In this document: positions 32,457 to 42,115 of the stretch, piece after piece
Layout of the letters: each line of letters starts with the position of its first letter
How positions within the stretch are numbered: the first letter of the stretch is position 1
Source: Chryseobacterium sp. MEBOG06
GTDB taxonomy: Bacteria; Bacteroidota; Bacteroidia; Flavobacteriales; Weeksellaceae
Direction: 5' to 3'
Length of the DNA: 64,000 nucleotides
NCBI RefSeq assembly: GCF_021869765.1
Contig: NZ_CP084580.1
Span: 682,001-746,000 of the forward strand
Translations under genes and position numbers: made by a program
The notes under the pieces: model-generated
Told to the model about the DNA's origin: nothing
The model's database searches: none
What the model saw: only the letters and a program-made list of their open reading frames with translations

Positions 32457-35400
32457 TTAGAACTTCATTCCTACTCCTGCAGAGATTCTTCCTCCATCTG
32501 AACCATAGAAATAATTCAGCCTTGCCGATATCATTTCTACAATACTTAGCCAGAATCCTCCTCCTACAGACTGATGCCATTTTCTGGAATCTTCGCCATC
32601 ATCCCAAACTCTGCCGACATCATAGCCTATAAGGATTCCCATATTCGCAGGAGCAATATTGTTCCTGATTCTTCCAAAATCCCATCGGACCTCAGAATTA
32701 TTGATAAAATAGGACCTTCCGGAGAATCTCTCATTTCTGAATGCTCTCATTCCGTTATTGCCACCAATAGCGGCAGCCTGATAGAATTCAAAGTTGTTAT
32801 TATTGATCCACATGACATTGCTGGAATTGGCGAATACAAAAATTCCTTTTTTGTCAATTCTGTGATCAATTGCTAATTTCCCTTTCAATGTCAGAAAGTT
32901 CTTGTTAAAGTCGGAAAGGGTAGCTTTCCAGTCAGCATTCAGCATGAATTCCATTCCCAGCGTAGGGAAGGCTGTGTTATCTGCATTTTTATAACCGAAT
33001 GTATAATTGGCTCCTGCAAATTGCTGGCTGTTGAATACCTCAGGTCTTACATCGGGAGACTGATTGATGAAGCGTCCGTCTTTTCTCTGTACTTTATTGT
33101 CTTCAAAAGTAAGCTGAATCTGATGACTAAGATTCATCCAGCTTTTTTTCGTGATCGAAGGTGAAAAATTGAACTTGGAAATTCTTGCTCTGTTGTATTC
33201 TCTTTCCGTATTTTCTTTATCATACTCGCTCTCATTGGAAAGACCGAAGAAATTTTGTGAAAATCTTGGAGTGGTATAAAAGGCATCCAGATTGATATCC
33301 CAACCTGAAATTGCTTTTTTGAAAACACCTTTATAGGTAAGACTGAATCCTGCAGTAGCGGTATAAAAATTAGCTTTTAAGCTGTGTTTTTGGGTATAAG
33401 GATCACGAATGAAATTATTGACTGTATAATTGGCCAGAACCCCTACGATAACGCCATCATCCGGGTTGTAATCCAGATTTGGATAGCCTGCCACAGAATT
33501 ATACTTTGGATGTTTGTAATTGTAGCTGTTGATATCATAGTCATTGGTAATATTTTTGGTGGCATTGCCCGATTTATAGGTGTTTTTCTGAGATTCAAAA
33601 TCGTAAATTTTTACTTTTCTTCCATCTGCAACATTGTATACATCGTGATTGTATCCTCCAATCAGTCTGATGTTCATTTTAGGTCTTCCGGTTCCTATGA
33701 CTTCGTAAATATCATCATCTTCCAAGCCGTAGATCCATAATTCTTTTGTTTTTGAATCATGATAGGTTTTTTCAAAGACAAGTTCATTTTTATCTTTATT
33801 CTTTCCCAGATTATATTGCTGTACCAATACAGAATGACCATTTTTAGTGATGACAAATCTATCAGGATTTACCGTTCCTGCCAGAGGAACTTTTTTCTGA
33901 AGAACATCATAATATTGAGAGGCATACCCTTGTAGTTTGGTTTTTCGTATTTTAAGCTTTCTCTGGATATCTGCAATGGTTTCATCCTGTACTTCTTTCG
34001 GAAGATTATGAAAAGCATCATCAATATCCATATCTGTAAGATGTTCCTGAATATATTTAGCCTGTGCTTCCCATTCTTCCTGAGTAGAATTTTTCAGAAA
34101 AACAAGGTCCATAGGATAAGGTTCCATAGCCAGCCATTTGACACTGCTGATATCTTCGGTAAAGGTTTTCATATGACGGATTGCCGGAACATTCATAATG
34201 AGTTTAAAGGCAGCACCGTCATACTTACTGAAAGCCTGATCCCTGTCTTTCGGGATAGGTTTATAGACGATCTTACCCCCAACTTCATATTCTGCCCATT
34301 TCCACTGATCAGAATGTCTGTCCCAGTCACCAATAAGCATATCAAATAAGCGGGCCCTGATGTAAGATTCTTTATCTACAGAATATTTATAGTTTTTGGT
34401 AAGGTTTTTTAAAACGTCATCAGTTGAAACAATATCTTTAGCATTGTCAAGTGAAGCCAATGTTGTAGGATCTGATGAAAAACGTTCTTCAATCATGTAC
34501 ATTTCATCACCATAGTTTTCATTATACCTGCCTAAGGCCTGTTGCCTCGGGATATAATAGAGTTTCGGATTACTGTGGAAAATATTCAGCTTTTCTGCCA
34601 TATTTCCAATGGTAAAAGGTGTAAACGGATGATTGGTGGTATAGAAGTCCAATAAAAATTTTTCAGGGAAAGTATCCGAAAGTTCTTCTCCTAAGGTACT
34701 TTTTGTAAAAGCCATATTATTGAGAAAACGGATTGCACTTTTCTTTACCCCGCGCATTACAAACTCTTGTCCGTTGGTTGCTTTTAATCTTAAACTGTTG
34801 GATTGATTTCCTCCTCCTTCTCTGAATGGTTTATAACCACCGTTCAGCTCAGAGAGATTGGCCGTAGGTGCTTCTATAGGGATCCCGTAATATTTTCTGT
34901 AATGTTCACCCCAAAGCCATCTGTAAAACCCTCTCTTTTCAGTAAGAGCCACAGGATAAATGGTTGAAGAGAATGTTGGCGGAAAAGTATTGGGAAAGTT
35001 ATTCACAAATACATCCGGTTTTGAAATTACAGAAATTTGGGTGAGTTTTTGTGCCTGAGCATTTTTTGTAGAAAAATATTCAATATCCGTACTCTGGTCT
35101 TTTCTGATATTTAAAATGGCAAAACCACTGCCACCGTAAGAAAAGTCTGTGTTTTCCACAATAGTAGACGGATCAACTTTAGAGCCGGCTCCGCTGATGA
35201 TCTGTCTGATATTTCCATCTTCGTGGTACTGAAGATTATGATCATGCCCGGAAACGAAAATAATATTGTCCTTATCCTGAACAATACTTTTCAGTCTGTT
35301 AGCCAGATCTGCATAGTGCTGATTGTTGAGATCTGCAGGGCTTGCTCCCGAAGAACTTCTTAAGATATTGATCAGACTAGCAACACCGGGAACAGGGATT

Positions 35401-36173
35401 TTACTGTTGAGTGGATAAAGATGTGATTTTGCAGAGGTGAATCCCGCATGGGTTCCGCTGCTGATAACAGGATGGTGTAATGCTACAATAATTCTCTTCC
35501 CCTGGTTTTTAATGATGAGATCTTTAAACTCAGTGAAAAAATCTTCACGGGTTTTGATATTACAGTTCTTATTGATTCCGGGATAATTATCCCAGTTGGC
35601 AATAACCCATTCTGTATCAATGGCAATTAATTTTATATCTTTAGTGATGTTAATATCATCAATGGGGCATCCGTTTTTAGGAAGAAAAGCTTTCTTATCG
35701 TCGAAATATTTTTTGACAATACCTTCCTGAGTATTGAGTCCTTCCAGTCCATTATACCAGTCATGATTTCCTGGGATCACTAATGTTTTCCCTTTGAAAT
35801 TTTTGGTTATATCAAGCTGATTTTCCAGTTTCTGTTTTGCAGAGGCATAGTCTTTATCACCTTTTTCAGGCATTCCGTTAGGGTAAATATTATCACCCAG
35901 AAAGATCAGCATAGAATTACTGTCGGCGGAATCCAGTTTGTTTTTTAATAAATTTAAAGTCTTCTGTGCCTGAGGTTCATCTGCATTACCGGCATCTCCG
36001 ATCAGAAAAAGTTTAAAATCAGTTTCAGATTTTATGTCGGAATCTTTTACTTCATATAAGTTTTTGCCCTTTTGTACGTTATATGTAGCGCAGGAGTAAA
36101 GTGCTCCGGCAGATAATACTGTTCTAAGAACAATAGAAGTATTTTTTAGATGAGTTTTAAAGGATAAATTCAT
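32457..36173 (-). CDS. Large envelope protein: metallophosphoesterase + kinase-like region + Omp85-type barrel
   Basis: A 1238-residue protein. The N-terminus has a lipoprotein-like signal (Cys28 in ALYSC). Residues about 52-370 form a calcineurin-like phosphoesterase with GDAGN 59-63, GDNIYPNG 93-100, GNHDWYNG 135-142, HHP 233-235 and GHDHN 309-313. Residues about 440-680 carry GGG 453-455, FVMRGVKK 471-478, GDWDRH 615-620 and KDRDQAF 642-648. Their order and spacing recall the FAM20/HipA-type kinase fold (inference). From about 880 to the C-terminal Phe lies a beta-barrel with VGRVWDDGEDSRKW and a final GRISAGVGMKF, as in BamA/TamA surface antigens. It is divergent by 26 bp from the HD-Pycsar gene. 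Confidence 0.85.
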   Translation of the reverse strand: MNLSFKTHLKNTSIVLRTVLSAGALYSCATYNVQKGKNLYEVKDSDIKSETDFKLFLIGDAGNADEPQAQKTLNLLKNKLDSADSNSMLIFLGDNIYPNGMPEKGDKDYASAKQKLENQLDITKNFKGKTLVIPGNHDWYNGLEGLNTQEGIVKKYFDDKKAFLPKNGCPIDDINITKDIKLIAIDTEWVIANWDNYPGINKNCNIKTREDFFTEFKDLIIKNQGKRIIVALHHPVISSGTHAGFTSAKSHLYPLNSKIPVPGVASLINILRSSSGASPADLNNQHYADLANRLKSIVQDKDNIIFVSGHDHNLQYHEDGNIRQIISGAGSKVDPSTIVENTDFSYGGSGFAILNIRKDQSTDIEYFSTKNAQAQKLTQISVISKPDVFVNNFPNTFPPTFSSTIYPVALTEKRGFYRWLWGEHYRKYYGIPIEAPTANLSELNGGYKPFREGGGNQSNSLRLKATNGQEFVMRGVKKSAIRFLNNMAFTKSTLGEELSDTFPEKFLLDFYTTNHPFTPFTIGNMAEKLNIFHSNPKLYYIPRQQALGRYNENYGDEMYMIEERFSSDPTTLASLDNAKDIVSTDDVLKNLTKNYKYSVDKESYIRARLFDMLIGDWDRHSDQWKWAEYEVGGKIVYKPIPKDRDQAFSKYDGAAFKLIMNVPAIRHMKTFTEDISSVKWLAMEPYPMDLVFLKNSTQEEWEAQAKYIQEHLTDMDIDDAFHNLPKEVQDETIADIQRKLKIRKTKLQGYASQYYDVLQKKVPLAGTVNPDRFVITKNGHSVLVQQYNLGKNKDKNELVFEKTYHDSKTKELWIYGLEDDDIYEVIGTGRPKMNIRLIGGYNHDVYNVADGRKVKIYDFESQKNTYKSGNATKNITNDYDINSYNYKHPKYNSVAGYPNLDYNPDDGVIVGVLANYTVNNFIRDPYTQKHSLKANFYTATAGFSLTYKGVFKKAISGWDINLDAFYTTPRFSQNFFGLSNESEYDKENTEREYNRARISKFNFSPSITKKSWMNLSHQIQLTFEDNKVQRKDGRFINQSPDVRPEVFNSQQFAGANYTFGYKNADNTAFPTLGMEFMLNADWKATLSDFNKNFLTLKGKLAIDHRIDKKGIFVFANSSNVMWINNNNFEFYQAAAIGGNNGMRAFRNERFSGRSYFINNSEVRWDFGRIRNNIAPANMGILIGYDVGRVWDDGEDSRKWHQSVGGGFWLSIVEMISARLNYFYGSDGGRISAGVGMKF

Positions 36174-36199
36174 AAATTTACATTAACAAAAATTCAGGA

Positions 36200-37369
36200 A
36201 TGAGCATTCTACACAAAGCTAAAAATTATGTTGAAATCTTATTCAAAGATAAGTTATCTTCGGTATATTTTTATCATAATTTTATCCATACTGCCTATAC
36301 TGTTAATAAGGCAGAGGAAATCATGAAAAATACTCCTGTTTCGGAAGAGGATCAGGAGAAGGTACTTGTAGCATTATGGTTTCATGATACAGGTTATATA
36401 GAATGTGCTCAGAATCACGAAGAGAGGAGTGTAGAGGTGATGAGGGACTTTTTGCAGAGTGAAAACTATCCTGAAAGCTATATTGCAGATGTTGAAAAGC
36501 TGATCCTGGCAACAAAAATTACGTATGTACCTCAGACTTTACTTGAAAAAATTGTAAAAGATGCAGATTTCAGTCATTTTGCCGGACACGATTATAATGA
36601 TATTTCCGATGCTTTAAGAAAAGAGTGGGAATTGACCAATTTCAGATGCTTTTCTAATGATGAGTGGAATGCCGGTAATCTTGATATGCTGAAAAATAAG
36701 CATACCTTTTATACCGACTATGCCAAGGAAAACTGGGAGCCTTTAAAAAAGAAAAATATCAAGAAGATTGAAAAGAAACTTGGTAAAGAAAAGGAAGAAG
36801 AGAAAAAAGATAATTCTGAAGGAAAAAAAGATAAAGAAAAATCAGATAGAAGTGTAGATACGCTTTTCAGAGTAACCCTTAATAATCATACAAGGCTTAG
36901 TGATATTGCGGACAGCAAAGCAAATATCCTGTTATCTGTAAATGCGATTATTATTTCGGTTTGTCTTTCTGTACTGGTTCCCAAATTAGATGCCCCGAAA
37001 AACTCACATCTTATCCTCCCAAGTTTTATACTTTTACTTTCAAGTGTACTTACAATTATATTTGCAATCCTGTCTACAAAGCCGAATGTGACTAAAACAA
37101 CGTTTACCGCACAGGATATTGTGAACAGAAAAGTAAACTTATTATTCTTTGGAAATTTTCAGCAGATGCTGTTTGAAGATTATCACAATGCCATGAAGGA
37201 TCTGATCAAAGACAGAGATTATATTTACGATTCTATGGTGAAGGACTTATACTATCTTGGAAAGGTTCTTGAGAGAAAATATAAGCTTTTATCAATTACG
37301 TATAAGATCTTTATGGCAGGAATTATTATTTCTGTACTGTCTTTCGGGGTTGCGTTTCTGAGTCTTTAA
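36200..37369 (+). CDS. HD-domain phosphohydrolase fused to a Pycsar-effector-like (PycTM/DUF5706) membrane domain
   Basis: A 389-residue two-part protein. Residues 1-175 form an HD-superfamily domain: H26 and H30 in YHNFIHT, H62-D63 in WFHDTGY, and D121 in KDADFSHF. A highly charged Lys/Glu linker (183-217) follows. Residues about 220-389 match the PycTM (DUF5706) domain: TLFRVTLNNHTRLSDIADSKANILLSVNA leads into two helices (about 243-261 and 271-291), with a third near the C-terminus. In Pycsar systems this domain kills phage-infected cells when cCMP or cUMP binds. No pyrimidine cyclase is nearby, so it is an orphan effector-like protein with a possible built-in nucleotide hydrolase. Confidence 0.85.
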   Translation: MSILHKAKNYVEILFKDKLSSVYFYHNFIHTAYTVNKAEEIMKNTPVSEEDQEKVLVALWFHDTGYIECAQNHEERSVEVMRDFLQSENYPESYIADVEKLILATKITYVPQTLLEKIVKDADFSHFAGHDYNDISDALRKEWELTNFRCFSNDEWNAGNLDMLKNKHTFYTDYAKENWEPLKKKNIKKIEKKLGKEKEEEKKDNSEGKKDKEKSDRSVDTLFRVTLNNHTRLSDIADSKANILLSVNAIIISVCLSVLVPKLDAPKNSHLILPSFILLLSSVLTIIFAILSTKPNVTKTTFTAQDIVNRKVNLLFFGNFQQMLFEDYHNAMKDLIKDRDYIYDSMVKDLYYLGKVLERKYKLLSITYKIFMAGIIISVLSFGVAFLSL

Positions 37370-37384
37370 ATAGACAGGCTCAGA

Positions 37385-39703
37385 TTAATTATCCATGGTA
37401 TTTTGGCTGATTGAAACTCTCAGTGCCAGCAATCCTGTAATTCCCTGTAGGTCTTCGACCTTTAAGAACTCAACATTATGCTGCAGAATATCTTTTTTCT
37501 GCAGTTTGGAAATATAATCCAGGTATTCTTTCTGGTTCTCCATTCCGAAATAGACAATGGTAATTTTTCCAGGAGCGGTGATCCGTTCTGAGGAATCCTT
37601 GATATGTGCTTTGTCGAGACGTTTTTTTATGATTTCATAATAAGAATTATAAGCGCCGTCTACATCGAAGCGCTTTTCATCCATTCTGAAGCGGATATCT
37701 ATTTTTTCATTGTATACAAAGATCAGCGAGGCAATCTCCATCTGAACCGGCAGATCAAGTTTGAAAGACTGAAATTCCTGTTCCATTTTGCAGATGGTTT
37801 TCAGCTGCCAGTATCTCAATTTGTGCACTACTTTTGAAGTGTAATGCATATCCGGAGCAATGGACTGCCCAATGTAAAGGTTATGCTCAACACCATCAGA
37901 CTTAAACCGTTCGTAATAATGAGGGAAAATCTCCTGGGCCTTGATCTGGCTTTCATCAAGCATATCAGCAAACTTCCTGTTAAGAAGGGTGATAGAATCG
38001 TCCAGATTTTTTCTGTGGCTGTAAAACAGAGCAGTCTGAGGCAGAATCTGTGAGAAATAGTCTTTAATTTTTGCTTTTATTTCTCTGGAGGTTCTTACTT
38101 CCAGTTTTCCCTGTAAGAAGGGATGAACTTCCTCCCGCAGTAATCTTTGAAAACGCTGTTCTGTATCAGCCTTAATCTCATTGTTCAGCTCATTTTGAAA
38201 AATATCCAGTGCCAGCTGAAATTTTTCAAAATCAGAGTTGGTAAGCTTTAAAATAGCACTAAGTGAATCAATCTGCTGATTGAGATCTTTAAGCATAAGA
38301 TTAAAACGCTTCTCTGATGAGGAACGGATATCTGAAACTCCAAATAACGGAGTAAGGTTTTTAAAGGTTATCTGCTTTAAAGTATGTATTTTTCTTGCAA
38401 GAGATGCTGTGAAATATTTCTCAGCTTCATTTCTGAATTTCCATACAACACTGTCATGGATGGTGGTATATTCCCGCTGTATAATGGCTTCAATCTGGTA
38501 ATTTTTCTCAAAGTAAAATCTACTGAGAGAGAAAAGAATCATATCGGTGAAGAACTCCATTTTTTTGAGTTTTAACCCATTGAAACTGCCTACAATAGGA
38601 GATGTAAACTCCATAATGGCAAGCAGCTCATTATCCTTCATGATGGGAATGACCATAAAGCTATTGATGTTATTATCCTTTAAAATACTGAAGGAAGGAA
38701 GATTTCTTACATTCTCATCCAGATTATTGACATTGGAAACGACAATTGATTTTGAATTGTGGCTTAAATTATTGAAAGTCGTTTTACGGGTCTCTTCATC
38801 AAAAGTATTGATCCAGAAATCAAGAATATGATTGGTAAGAAGGCTTTCATAAATTGGAAGTTTGTCAAGTTTCTGCTCTTTCTTATTGAAAGTCATAAGC
38901 CCAAAGTTGAGCTGTGAAACATCAAAGTAAGATTTGAAAATTTCGGTCAGGTCTTCATTGGGATTTAAATTTTCAGGATCGATCTCTATCATACTTGATT
39001 TAAGATCAGACAATGCCACTTCAGAAGTACAGTCTACCAGTGAAATAATTGTAAACCCTTTCAGAATCCAGGATTGAGAAGGAAAATATTTTTTCCAGAG
39101 TTTAAAATCATCCAGATTTTCCAAAAGCATATCCAGAATTTCATCTGATGGAATTTTTGCATCTTCGGTGGGGAAAATTTCAGTAAAATCTGAGTTTACC
39201 GTAATTTTATAATGCTTCATGATCCCCAGTTTATTTGGGATATCATAATAAAAGGGTATCGTACTTTTGATATCTTTCTTGAAGTAGCTCTGAAGAATCA
39301 GACAGCAGCAGAAAACATAAAATTCATTGTCTGTAATATTTCTAAGCTCTATTTCAAAGTCTTTTCCTGCATCTTTAAGAATATCTTTAAATCTTTCGGT
39401 ATAGTTGAACGTAATATTGGAAAGGGGAATACTTGCCGCTTTTATTTCATTTTTGGTGAGTCCTGTAGGAAATAGATCAGCAAGAAGTACTCTGATGAGG
39501 TCTTCATTTTTTTCCAGAAGCTTGATATCCTGAAATCCTTCTTTAAGCTCTTTGAAGTTTCGGGTACTGTCAATCAGAGACTCGGCGTAGTTCACCCTAT
39601 ATTCCAGGCGGTCATTATATCGGATATGCTCCAGCACATCCAAATATTTGTTGAACGATATATAAACCTGAAAAGGAGAGTCTTTTTTATAAAGATTGGC
39701 CAA
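37385..39703 (-). CDS. Large cytoplasmic GAF-domain protein, function unknown
   Basis: A 772-residue soluble protein. A GAF-like domain lies at about 260-400 (from FDVSQLNFGLMTFNKKEQ to INSFMVIPIMKDNELLAIMEFTSP). The N-terminal 250 residues and C-terminal 370 residues are mainly helical, with no kinase, cyclase, phosphatase or DNA-binding motif that I can see. I recall similar GAF-only proteins in other Flavobacteriia. It converges on the HD-Pycsar gene with only 15 bp between stops. It may be a ligand-sensing scaffold (inference). Confidence 0.7.
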   Translation of the reverse strand: MANLYKKDSPFQVYISFNKYLDVLEHIRYNDRLEYRVNYAESLIDSTRNFKELKEGFQDIKLLEKNEDLIRVLLADLFPTGLTKNEIKAASIPLSNITFNYTERFKDILKDAGKDFEIELRNITDNEFYVFCCCLILQSYFKKDIKSTIPFYYDIPNKLGIMKHYKITVNSDFTEIFPTEDAKIPSDEILDMLLENLDDFKLWKKYFPSQSWILKGFTIISLVDCTSEVALSDLKSSMIEIDPENLNPNEDLTEIFKSYFDVSQLNFGLMTFNKKEQKLDKLPIYESLLTNHILDFWINTFDEETRKTTFNNLSHNSKSIVVSNVNNLDENVRNLPSFSILKDNNINSFMVIPIMKDNELLAIMEFTSPIVGSFNGLKLKKMEFFTDMILFSLSRFYFEKNYQIEAIIQREYTTIHDSVVWKFRNEAEKYFTASLARKIHTLKQITFKNLTPLFGVSDIRSSSEKRFNLMLKDLNQQIDSLSAILKLTNSDFEKFQLALDIFQNELNNEIKADTEQRFQRLLREEVHPFLQGKLEVRTSREIKAKIKDYFSQILPQTALFYSHRKNLDDSITLLNRKFADMLDESQIKAQEIFPHYYERFKSDGVEHNLYIGQSIAPDMHYTSKVVHKLRYWQLKTICKMEQEFQSFKLDLPVQMEIASLIFVYNEKIDIRFRMDEKRFDVDGAYNSYYEIIKKRLDKAHIKDSSERITAPGKITIVYFGMENQKEYLDYISKLQKKDILQHNVEFLKVEDLQGITGLLALRVSISQNTMDN

Positions 39704-39853
39704 GAGCTGAAATTTATAGTAAAGTTATGAAAAAAGGAGAATATTGATAAGGCGGAAATTTGATTTTATTGTATATTATTTAGATATCTCTTGAATTATA
39801 ATATGGCTTATATTGAAATTTGTTGTTGTTTTTTGGAAAGAGTGATGCCAGTA

Positions 39854-41914
39854 TTAGCGATTAATAAATTCTATGGCTTTTTGGATAAGAGGATCTTCTC
39901 CATTTCTTATGGATTGTAGAGTCTGTTTAGCTTGAAGATCAATAGCAATACCCGTTCTTTGGGTTCCTTTTCCATTAGGATAATAGACTCCCAATCCACT
40001 TATATAAGTACCCATGCCACCCGGAAGTTGTATATATGACAAATCTCCGTCCGCACCTGCTGTCTGAGAGCCGATAACTGCAGATTTCGGAGCGGTACGC
40101 AATGCCATAACGATAAATTCTGATGCACTTTGTGTAGTTTCATCCACTAAAATAGCCAACTTACCTTTGTAATAATTGCTATTTCTTTTGCCAATTTTTG
40201 AGTTTTCGCTTATCTGAAATTTTCCCGGATGCTGTAAGGATGTGGCCTTAAACTGTGCAAATTCTTTGGAATCGGGAAAGAAATAATCAGAAATAATAAA
40301 GGTCGAAAATTCTTTGGGGTAACATCGTAGATCTATAATAATTCCTTTTTTATTCATAAATTTTTTCATGACAGTATGAATTTCGTCTTTCCTGATAACT
40401 TCAGGGTAAATATAGCCGATATTATGATCTATCTCTTTGTGAGCAGGGATGTTCTTTCTTACAGTAAATGTTTCATATGGAACTGTTTCTACAGTGGTGG
40501 TTTCAACTTTCCCGTTAGTTTTTTTAATCGTAAGAGTAATCTTGTTGTCGTTGGTGCGTACTATTTTGGCGCTCATATTCCGGAGCAGGGCAGGTCTGTT
40601 GGATGCCGCTTCATATTTGGATTTTTCTGTCAGAAGGTCGCCGACTTTTTTGTGATCAACTTCTGTAATGATATCTCCAACCATAAGAGCAGAAGTCTTT
40701 TTTTGGTTATCAATGTAAGTGACAACAAGCTGGTCATCAATGAATCTAGCCCCCAAAGGTGCCGTATTGGTTCCATAAAATTCCTCAAGAGTACTCCTGA
40801 AATCGGAATTAAAAGCGTGCGAATCATTAATCTCTTTTATAAGTTGTAATAAGGCCAGTTTATAGGTTAGTTCATCTTTGGTCTGAACCAATTTTGGGAT
40901 ATATTCTTTTAAAACACTGTCCCAATCTTTTCCTATAATGTCCTTATATGGAAAAAAATAATTGATACTGTTCCAGTAACGGAAAAGAGCAAGCAGCTTC
41001 ATCCCATCATCATCCCATTGCATACGGTTGTAAGATTCTTCATTTTTAAAGATCGGGTTCCCTGCATCTGGAACAAAATCTATATAATAATTTTCTTTAC
41101 TGCCTGCATTGACACCTCCGCTGAAGGATCTGCTCCAACTGTATAAAAGGCTGTCAAAATTTTTTGAATGGATATTGGGAAGAAAACGGAATAGCTCATA
41201 ATCCCAGTTAATATTTCCTTTTGCAGCTTCCGGACTGTGATATTTCAGATAGCCCCAGATTTTCCCTAACTGATAAAGATTATCAATCTGCCGGTTATTC
41301 AGACGATCTATCCTGAATCGGGAATCAAGGAAAAATTCATCAGGAGATTGATAAAGTTCCTGAGCGGTTTGAAAGATCTTTTCAATGTTTTTTCCGTCAA
41401 TGTAAATTTTAAAAGTATCAAGCAATACTTTTCCTTTTCCCTTGAGGAAGCCTCCAATCAAAATTTTACCTGATTTTTTTGTTAGTGGCAGGGTGATGGT
41501 GTATTTTTTCCAGTCTGTAGTTCCGCGGATATATTCAGCTTTTACATCTTTCGATTCAAGGTGAACTTCTTCATTTTCTTGAAGACTGATAAAAAGTCCT
41601 GCGTTATTTTTTACTCCTTCTGTTTTAACATATCCTTCCAGAGTTACATTTTCTCCCTGAAATGTATTAATCATAATATAAGCAATACCACCCAAGTGAT
41701 CTGCTGTATCAGATTCAATCACCGCAGATTTTTCCCCGGAATGAAATAGTCGCGAATCTGTTTTTACAATATTATTTCCCCAGGCAAACCATCCGTCTGG
41801 TAATTTATGATTATTTGTTTTTGATTCAAATCCTAAGTTATAATCTTTACTGTGCTGAGAATTGCAGCTGACCGATATTAAAGCAAATGTAATGATGAGA
41901 AAAAGCTTTTTCAT
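39854..41914 (-). CDS. S41 family (C-terminal processing type) peptidase, lipoprotein
   Basis: A 686-residue S41 family serine protease starting MKKLFLIITFALISVSC (lipobox ISVSC, Cys17). A frame from 41956 adds 14 residues before the signal and is less likely. After a jelly-roll-like carbohydrate-binding-type region (about 35-160) come helical and PDZ-like segments (LMVGDIITEVDHKKVGDLL). The protease domain has IDLRCYPKEF, the catalytic Ser in TTQSASEFIVMAL and GSQTAGADG. It is probably periplasmic or surface-exposed; the substrate is unknown. A TATATTTG -7 is at 42007-42000. Confidence 0.88.
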   Translation of the reverse strand: MKKLFLIITFALISVSCNSQHSKDYNLGFESKTNNHKLPDGWFAWGNNIVKTDSRLFHSGEKSAVIESDTADHLGGIAYIMINTFQGENVTLEGYVKTEGVKNNAGLFISLQENEEVHLESKDVKAEYIRGTTDWKKYTITLPLTKKSGKILIGGFLKGKGKVLLDTFKIYIDGKNIEKIFQTAQELYQSPDEFFLDSRFRIDRLNNRQIDNLYQLGKIWGYLKYHSPEAAKGNINWDYELFRFLPNIHSKNFDSLLYSWSRSFSGGVNAGSKENYYIDFVPDAGNPIFKNEESYNRMQWDDDGMKLLALFRYWNSINYFFPYKDIIGKDWDSVLKEYIPKLVQTKDELTYKLALLQLIKEINDSHAFNSDFRSTLEEFYGTNTAPLGARFIDDQLVVTYIDNQKKTSALMVGDIITEVDHKKVGDLLTEKSKYEAASNRPALLRNMSAKIVRTNDNKITLTIKKTNGKVETTTVETVPYETFTVRKNIPAHKEIDHNIGYIYPEVIRKDEIHTVMKKFMNKKGIIIDLRCYPKEFSTFIISDYFFPDSKEFAQFKATSLQHPGKFQISENSKIGKRNSNYYKGKLAILVDETTQSASEFIVMALRTAPKSAVIGSQTAGADGDLSYIQLPGGMGTYISGLGVYYPNGKGTQRTGIAIDLQAKQTLQSIRNGEDPLIQKAIEFINR

Positions 41915-41999
41915 GGTAATAAAAAAAAGAGGATGGATGTATAAATTTAACATCAATTAGAATGTCCAATTTATACAGGGGTTATTTGGTTTGTTTTTT

Positions 42000-42007
42000 C
42001 AAATATA
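42000..42007 (-). promoter_or_regulatory. -7 promoter element for the S41 peptidase
   Basis: The reverse strand reads TATATTTG, upstream of both candidate starts. Confidence 0.5.
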
Positions 42008-42064
42008 GGTTTTTGTTTTTTTATATTATCCAGAGGTACATGAATACATCAACTATTTATAATA

Positions 42065-42096
42065 AAAAAGACACAACTGGAAAGTTGTGTCTTTTT
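42065..42096 (-). terminator. Terminator of the nuo operon
   Basis: AAAAAGACACAACT pairs with AGTTGTGTCTTTTT (42065-42078 with 42083-42096), 20 bp after the nuoN stop. It works on either strand. Confidence 0.88.
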
Positions 42097-42115
42097 ATAT
42101 ATTGGAATTCAGATT

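Noticed and set aside
36200..39703. Reading the HD-Pycsar and GAF genes as a complete anti-phage operon
   Set aside because: The genes converge rather than share an operon, and no nucleotide cyclase is nearby, so only the orphan-effector claim is kept.
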